Assembly: GCA_009731375.1 (NCBI GenBank)
Contig: BJOX01000208.1
Coordinates: 76,901-140,900 of the forward strand
Length of the DNA: 64,000 bases
Direction: 5' to 3'
DNA from: Paulinella micropora
Lineage: Eukaryota > Cercozoa > Imbricatea > Euglyphida
Part shown: piece after piece, positions 56,984-64,000 of the stretch
How the letters are laid out: each line of letters opens with the position of its first letter
Numbering within the stretch: the first letter of the stretch is position 1
Position numbers and translations under genes: made by a program
Notes under the pieces: generated by a model
Seen by the model: only the letters and a program-made list of their open reading frames with translations
The model's database searches: none
What the model was told of the DNA's origin: nothing

Positions 56984-58890
56984 CTTCCATTTTCCTTACA
57001 CTTCACACTTAATCCGGGCCTACTAGTGACTCCAACAGTGTTTGCGTAAACATTAGATACATGAACACGTCGCTGGGCCACTGGCGACCCTAAACCGCCA
57101 AAGCTTTGAATTCACCCGATTACATTTAGAGTGATATGTGGCCCCCGAAAATATGTAATGCCGGCCTTTCCTTGTGTGGGCCGATATGGCTAAGCTTGAC
57201 ACTACCGTGATTATTTATGAATTCTACACTGGTTACACGGATGAGGTATAGCGCGAATTATTAAAACGCGAATTATTAAATGTTATTAATATTACTACTA
57301 CCACTTGAAAGCTTACAGTACAGTAATATTAATTAATACGGAGTCTAGCCTCACTGCAGCTTAGCTGCTACATTTCAATACTTGGTAACTATCACATCAA
57401 TAACCATGAATGTTATTATTAATCATTGAGTAGTTGAATTAAACAGCCTGACTATGATATATCAACACATAAAAATTGATAAGGCGCCTCATATTTTACT
57501 GAGTCTATTTAAAACCGTGACAGTGAGTTAGATCAACAAATATTATTAGTATCATGATTTCGAGTTCCATGGAATACACATAAAACTGTTAGGTGCAGGT
57601 AATTTCCAATGAAATACAAACTGTGGCTCTACAAACTGTAGGCTACCCACTATGAAAACATGACAAGTGGAAGTAAATAAATAATCAAATGAATAAATAG
57701 TTGATTTGAAGGCACAGCTTAACTTACAGTGATAGAGAATACATGAATAAGACGTCGTCTGAGATTTTCAAAAAGCCTCAGGTATATAGTAGCAGCAGCA
57801 GCAACAACAACAACAACGACAAGAACAAGAGCAAACTGCCTGTTTATGTAACTCTGCTTATTTACCTAAATCATTTATATTTCTTATTCCTTTTCCTTAA
57901 GAGTTAGCAAGCAAGCGGAGAACAAAATTTGTGTGGTGCAATGTTACTATTTTCCATGTTTTTGCTAAGACTATGTACACGTCTGAAAAAAAAGATGATG
58001 CTATTATCTTTGCTAAACTAATGTAAATTGCTATAAACATGTACATTTCTTGAGACAGCTACTATCTTTGCTAAATGCATCGGTAAAAAATACTGCTGAC
58101 AACATGCAAGTGGCCAAATGATCCACTTTTGAACACCTTAACCCTTACCCTGTGCGTCCAATATTGGACGCATATCCAATATTTGACGCGTGCAGTCATG
58201 ATGAGCCCAGCAAATGCCGCTTTTGCCCTTAAATGTGGACAACATCACGTCCAAATGCCTATACTAACGATGTTCAAGTAGCGACATGATCCGACTTTGA
58301 TCTCATTTCCTTGCTGATTGGTATTCTGACAATGCGTAAAGCTAATCGTTGGAAAGCTTAGTCAGGCTTTCACAACGGCGTGCTCAGCATTGTTTCTCGA
58401 ATATCGACCGAGTTGACCCTTATCCTGTGTCCCAATTTTGGACGTGGCGTCCAATTTTGAAAGGTCGGTTTTAACATATTAGAGATTTGTTGTGACTTGA
58501 GATGTTTCTACTTCTGCTTAAGTACAATTAGGCTGCTAGGCCTTCAAGTGTTTCGTTCTTAGCCAATACTGTCTAGGTCCTGGGTCATGGCTCATAAGAA
58601 AGCCCTTGGCGAGAGCTTTCAAAAGAGCTACTACACAAGCGATGACGATAAGAAATGGCTTCGAACAAAGCGCTCGATAGATAGATTAGATAGATTGGTA
58701 AAGATGTAGATAATTAAGCAGTCAGGGGTATGACAGCGTGTTTCGTGGGGTCGGAGGGCAACAACCTAAACACGACAGTGACGCCTTCATGCTGTCCCTT
58801 GCTCTGTGGTATAGACTTGTGTTGTTTCCTTGGTCATTAATGTCACTCAGATTAGATAATCAAATGATACTGTGAGTGAATATGACTCAA
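56984..58890. other. AT-rich unique DNA right of the Copia element
   Basis: No gene recognised. 57053-57230 shares interrupted similarity with 28640-28800 (gaacacgtc, agctttgaattc, agagtgata, ctaa-cttga). A candidate transposon end lies at 58137. Confidence 0.5.
58137..58172. repeat. TTAA followed by CCCTTA and a 20-bp perfect palindrome
   Basis: TTAA then CCCTTACCCTGTG, overlapping the palindrome TGCGTCCAATATTGGACGCA at 58153-58172. A related direct copy (cccttatcctgtgtcccaat) lies at about 58418. TTAA plus CCCTT is how piggyBac-type elements begin, but I found no matching opposite end. Confidence 0.35.
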
Positions 58891-59089
58891 GGTTCGAAAA
58901 AAAAAAAAAAAAAAAAATTACATCACCAAAAAGATACTTTTGCGATATTATTATTATGCATGATGTATGAAAATAATAATAAATATCGCAAAAGACGATG
59001 ATAAACCGGCCCATTACGCTGCCGTCGATGCAGAGTCCTGCTGCTCTGTTGGCTGTGCTGGGAACAGAGATGCCTACACCATACAAAAT

Positions 59090-59158
59090 ACAAAACAATA
59101 AAATACAATACAATACAATACAGTACAATACAATACAATACAATTCAAATACAATACC
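59090..59158. repeat. (CAATA)n
   Basis: About 65 bp of pentanucleotide repeat. Confidence 0.9.
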
Positions 59159-59216
59159 TGTACCGTAGACTCTTTGGGCGCACGAAGGGCCCAAAATTTG
59201 CACCACGCACCTGGAG

Positions 59217-59317
59217 GTAGATAGATAGATAGATAGATAGATAGGTAGGTAGGTAGATAGATAGGTAGGTAGGTAGGTGGGTAGGTAGGTAGGTAGGTAG
59301 GTAGATAGGTAGGTAGG

Positions 59318-59356
<39 letters not shown>

Positions 59357-59415
59357 GTAGGTAGGTAGGTAGTATAGTATATATCTTCATGAGTGTGCGA
59401 CTATGGATGAAACAC

Positions 59416-59451
<36 letters not shown>

Positions 59452-59497
59452 ATCTATCTAATCTATCTAATCTATCTAATCTATCTGTCTATCTATA

Positions 59498-59575
<78 letters not shown>

Positions 59576-59713
59576 ATCTAATCTATCTATCTATCTCTAA
59601 TCTAATCTAATCTAATCTAATCTATCTATCCATCCATCCATATCCATCCATATCCATCCATATCCATCCATATCCATCCATATCCATCCATCCATCCATC
59701 CATCCATCTATCC

Positions 59714-59803
<90 letters not shown>

Positions 59804-59886
59804 AATCAATCAATCAATCAATCTATCAATCTATCAATCAATCTATCAATCTATCAATCTATCTATATCTATCTATCTATCTATCC

Positions 59887-59958
<72 letters not shown>
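59217..59958. repeat. (GATA/GGTA)n then (TATC/TCTA)n, opposite polarity
   Basis: GATA/GGTA-type to about 59372, a 45-bp unique spacer, then TATC-type to 59958 with CCAT, TCAA and TCTAA blocks. The two arms are complementary and could fold on each other. Confidence 0.95.
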
Positions 59959-60330
59959 CAAACCTTTGTCGGGCAGCCGCGAAGGCTCTCACATCACGTC
60001 GAATCAAAGACATGATCTGTTCGATCTTCTGCCTCTTGGACACACGGTCAAGCACCTGAGTGGAATTCACGCAACTTATCGAAGAGCAGATTGAGAATTA
60101 CTGCAGCAGCCTTGTGCGAAACTTATGCGATCGCACATTGAGAAGTTGAGAATTGCCGCAGCAGCCTTGTCATCGTCAGTAGCTGAAAGAGTTGGCGTTA
60201 CTGTAAAACCCTATGACATGAACAAAGCGTGTCAAATGTTGCACATGGGAAATTCAGACCACCAACACCGACATCAACATCACTTGAAAATCAACACCGC
60301 CACGACCACCACAGATCTCACCACCACCAC
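59959..60330. other. Unique island with a 60-bp tandem duplication
   Basis: A phrase gattgagaattactgcagca at about 60092 recurs as gttgagaattgccgcagcag at about 60146. A plus-strand frame from 60125 is open but runs into simple repeats. No gene recognised. Confidence 0.5.
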
Positions 60331-61580
<1,250 letters not shown>

Positions 61581-61583
61581 ATA

Positions 61584-61667
61584 CAAACACACACACACAC
61601 ACACACACACAACACATACAAAACACACACACATCACACAACACAACACACACACACACACACACAG

Positions 61668-61714
<47 letters not shown>

Positions 61715-61741
61715 TACACACACACACGCACACACACACGC

Positions 61742-61787
<46 letters not shown>

Positions 61788-62067
61788 ACACACACACATA
61801 CATACACAGACACACACATACATACATACATACATACATACAATGTACATACATACATACATAAATACATAAATACATACATATGTACATACATACATAC
61901 ATAAATATGTACATACATACATACGTACATACATGCATACATACATACATACATACATACATACATACATACATACAGCACACACACACACACACAGACA
62001 ACAAACAAAACACACACAAAACACACACACACACACACAGACACGCGCACACACACACACACACACA

Positions 62068-62098
<31 letters not shown>

Positions 62099-62240
62099 GC
62101 ACACACACACACATACATGCATACATACACACACACACACATACACACACACACACATACACACGCATACACACACATACACACATACACACATACATAC
62201 AGACATAACATACATACATACATACATACACACACACACA

Positions 62241-62278
<38 letters not shown>

Positions 62279-62334
62279 ACACACACGCACGCACGCACAC
62301 ACACACACACATACACATACACACACACACACTA
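61584..62334. repeat. (CA)n and (CATA)n, about 750 bp
   Basis: Mixed dinucleotide and tetranucleotide repeat on the plus strand (TG on minus). The CVCVC-type translations are artefacts. Confidence 0.97.
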
Positions 62335-62357
62335 GCAGTAGCCGCAGCAGCAGCAGT

Positions 62358-62425
<68 letters not shown>

Positions 62426-62493
62426 AAACAGAATTAGTAGTAGAAATAGTAGAAGTAGTAGTAGAAGTAGTAGTAGAAGTAGCAGTAGAAGTA

Positions 62494-62575
<82 letters not shown>

Positions 62576-62671
62576 CAGCAGCAGTAAGTAAGTAGTAGTG
62601 AGTAGTAGTGAGTAGTAGTGAGTAGTAGTAGTAAGTAGTAGTAGTTAGTAGTAGTAGTTAGTAGTAGTAGT

Positions 62672-62716
<45 letters not shown>

Positions 62717-62747
62717 CAGGGGCAGTAGAAGTAGTAGCAGTAGTAGT

Positions 62748-62782
<35 letters not shown>

Positions 62783-62822
62783 TAGTAGCAGCAGTAGTAG
62801 TAGCAGTAGTAGCAGCAGCAGC

Positions 62823-62853
<31 letters not shown>

Positions 62854-62884
62854 CTAGTAGTAGTAGTAGCAGTAGAAGTAGTTT
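62335..62884. repeat. (AGT)n / (AGC)n, about 550 bp
   Basis: Trinucleotide repeat with AGC interruptions and AAGT-shifted blocks at about 62585-62680. Confidence 0.97.
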
Positions 62885-63046
62885 ATTTGCATCATTACAG
62901 TCACTATGACCTACTGTTATGGTCGATTTCATCAAGTATCATTGGCGTCGAGAGGTTGTGTCATACTTATTCCGGCATGATGCGGGGAAGTCTAGACAAG
63001 CGTATGCGCCATTTTTTCCATGTTTTTCACATCTTATTTCCACGTA

Positions 63047-64000
63047 GGGCCTCAGTTTTCCTTTGGATACTACCGCTATGGACAAGGACAGCAGCCATGC
63101 GAGGCCAAGGACGCGCTCTACGATTCCGAGGCGCGGTGTGTCGATAGCGCTGCTACTGGCCACGTACCAGCGCTGGGAGGCCGCGGGTCTGGCTGCGGGG
63201 CGCCACCACCGACGACGTGGTGCGCGATTTGGTCCAGCCGGCCACCGTGGACCAGAAATGCTCCTACGTGGAGCTGCTGGCCCGGTCGCAGGACCCGAAA
63301 GACCGGGCCGACGTTGCGACCGCCACCGTATTTGTTTCCCACGCCTGGAAATATTCGCTCAAGAACGTGGTGGAGGCTATCGCTGCACACTGGCCGACAC
63401 AGGCGACCTGAGACGCCGGACCTTCCTCTGGTTTGATATTTTTACTGTCAACCAGCATGAGACCGCCAAGGTCGATCAAAACTTCTGGTTCATCGCGTTT
63501 CGAGAGAACGTGAAGGATATCGGTCATACTGTGCTAATCCTCTCCCCTTGGAGGAACCCACTGCCCTTGACTCGTTCATGGTGCCCGATCTTCTGCACGC
63601 AGGATACGGGAGCGACGTTTGAGATCTGCTTGTCTCAAGCCGATGCGAAGGGTTTTCAAGACGCTCTTTTGAACAAATTTGATTCTATCATGGCGTCCTT
63701 ATGCAAAATAGACGTCAACAAGGCGCAGGCCTTCAAAAAAGAGGACCAAGAGAAAATCTTGGCTCTGGTGGAAGGGCGGAGGGGGAGCGCACGAAACCAA
63801 CAAGGCCGTGCTGGCTCAGTTGCGGGCCTGGCTAGCGCAGGGGAGCCGCGACGCGCTCGAGGCTAAGCACAGATACAGATACTTTGCGCCTGAGACTCAT
63901 GGGCCTAGTGCAGGCTACTTCAAGATCAGGCGACCTAAAGGACAGAGGAACTCTTCCGGCTTTGCTTGGACATGCGAGAAGACTCTCGGGACCGAGCATC
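63047..64000 (+). CDS. FVSHAW-motif protein, 5' part, frameshifted as assembled, runs off the window
   Basis: Read across three frame changes (about 63203, 63405, 63775): an N-terminal ALLLATYQRWEA segment, VVRDLVQPATVDQKCSYVEL, ATVFVSHAWKYSLKNVVEAI, TFLWFDIFTVNQHETAKVDQ, VKDIGHTVLILSPWRNPLPL, TRSWCPIF, then EKILALVEG and HETNKAVLAQLRAWL. The FVSHAW / WFDIF-x-NQH / PW-x-NPxPLTR-x-WC series belongs to a family I know from algal and other protist proteins, often followed by repeats such as TPR. The alpha/beta layout recalls TIR-like domains, but function is not established. All three breaks fall in GC-rich or homopolymer stretches, so sequence error is as likely as a pseudogene. The start codon may be 63063 or 63078, or an exon start near 63048 after a cgtag acceptor. 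Confidence 0.6.

Noticed and set aside
56884-57081. Small minus-strand frame across the right LTR end
   Set aside because: It spans LTR and flank with no conservation; chance frame.

Overview
The window is nuclear DNA of a eukaryote, most likely an alga or other protist. It has GT-AG spliceosomal introns, a tRNA-derived SINE, a Copia-type LTR retrotransposon, a non-LTR element, and a very heavy load of simple repeats. I cannot name the species. An element with RNase H ahead of the reverse transcriptase, and a protein with an FVSHAW motif, would both fit a stramenopile/SAR or related alga, but this is a weak inference.

Left part (about 0.3-27.8 kb). Two secreted-protein genes appear to diverge from a 325-bp interval (3269-3593). 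The minus-strand gene starts at 3268 with a signal peptide and a Thr-rich region, and continues leftward through a GAA/TTC repeat and a sequence gap. The plus-strand gene starts at 3594 with a signal peptide. I can follow it through about 40 exons to a stop at 27809. From 12576 onward each exon fits the reading phase of the next. Most introns are microsatellites, SINEs or N gaps. The product is a large extracellular protein built from C-x4-CC-x5-C-x4-C motifs. One module is spread over about 15 exons (19428-24252). Two more modules plus a C-terminal domain lie in a single 3-kb last exon. Many exons are accompanied by truncated 'echo' copies that break inside the intronic microsatellite.

Middle part (27.8-46.5 kb). 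This holds the 3' flank of the Cys-rich gene, a convergent minus-strand gene I do not recognise, and a 7.5-kb minus-strand non-LTR element (30419-37978). In its own orientation the element reads: a ubiquitin-protease-like C-terminal half, a linker, an inverted block, RNase H, reverse transcriptase, a zinc-finger-like segment and a restriction-like endonuclease. Its 5' end is joined directly to a second, near-identical copy of the last domain of the Cys-rich gene. This suggests either an interrupted allele or a truncated paralogue.

Right part (46.5-64 kb). A decayed 7.2-kb Copia element (49767-56983) has paired LTRs and a candidate 5-bp target duplication. It is followed by AT-rich DNA, long TATC, CA and AGT repeats, and the 5' part of a gene with an FVSHAW motif, which is frameshifted as assembled.

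Caution on the assembly. Three 10-N gaps (39825, 43293, 48941) are each followed by a repeat of the sequence that precedes them (about 240, 3221 and 2590 bp). These look like unmerged overlapping contig ends or haplotypes, not biological duplications. Gene counts between 37.9 and 51.5 kb should be reduced accordingly.
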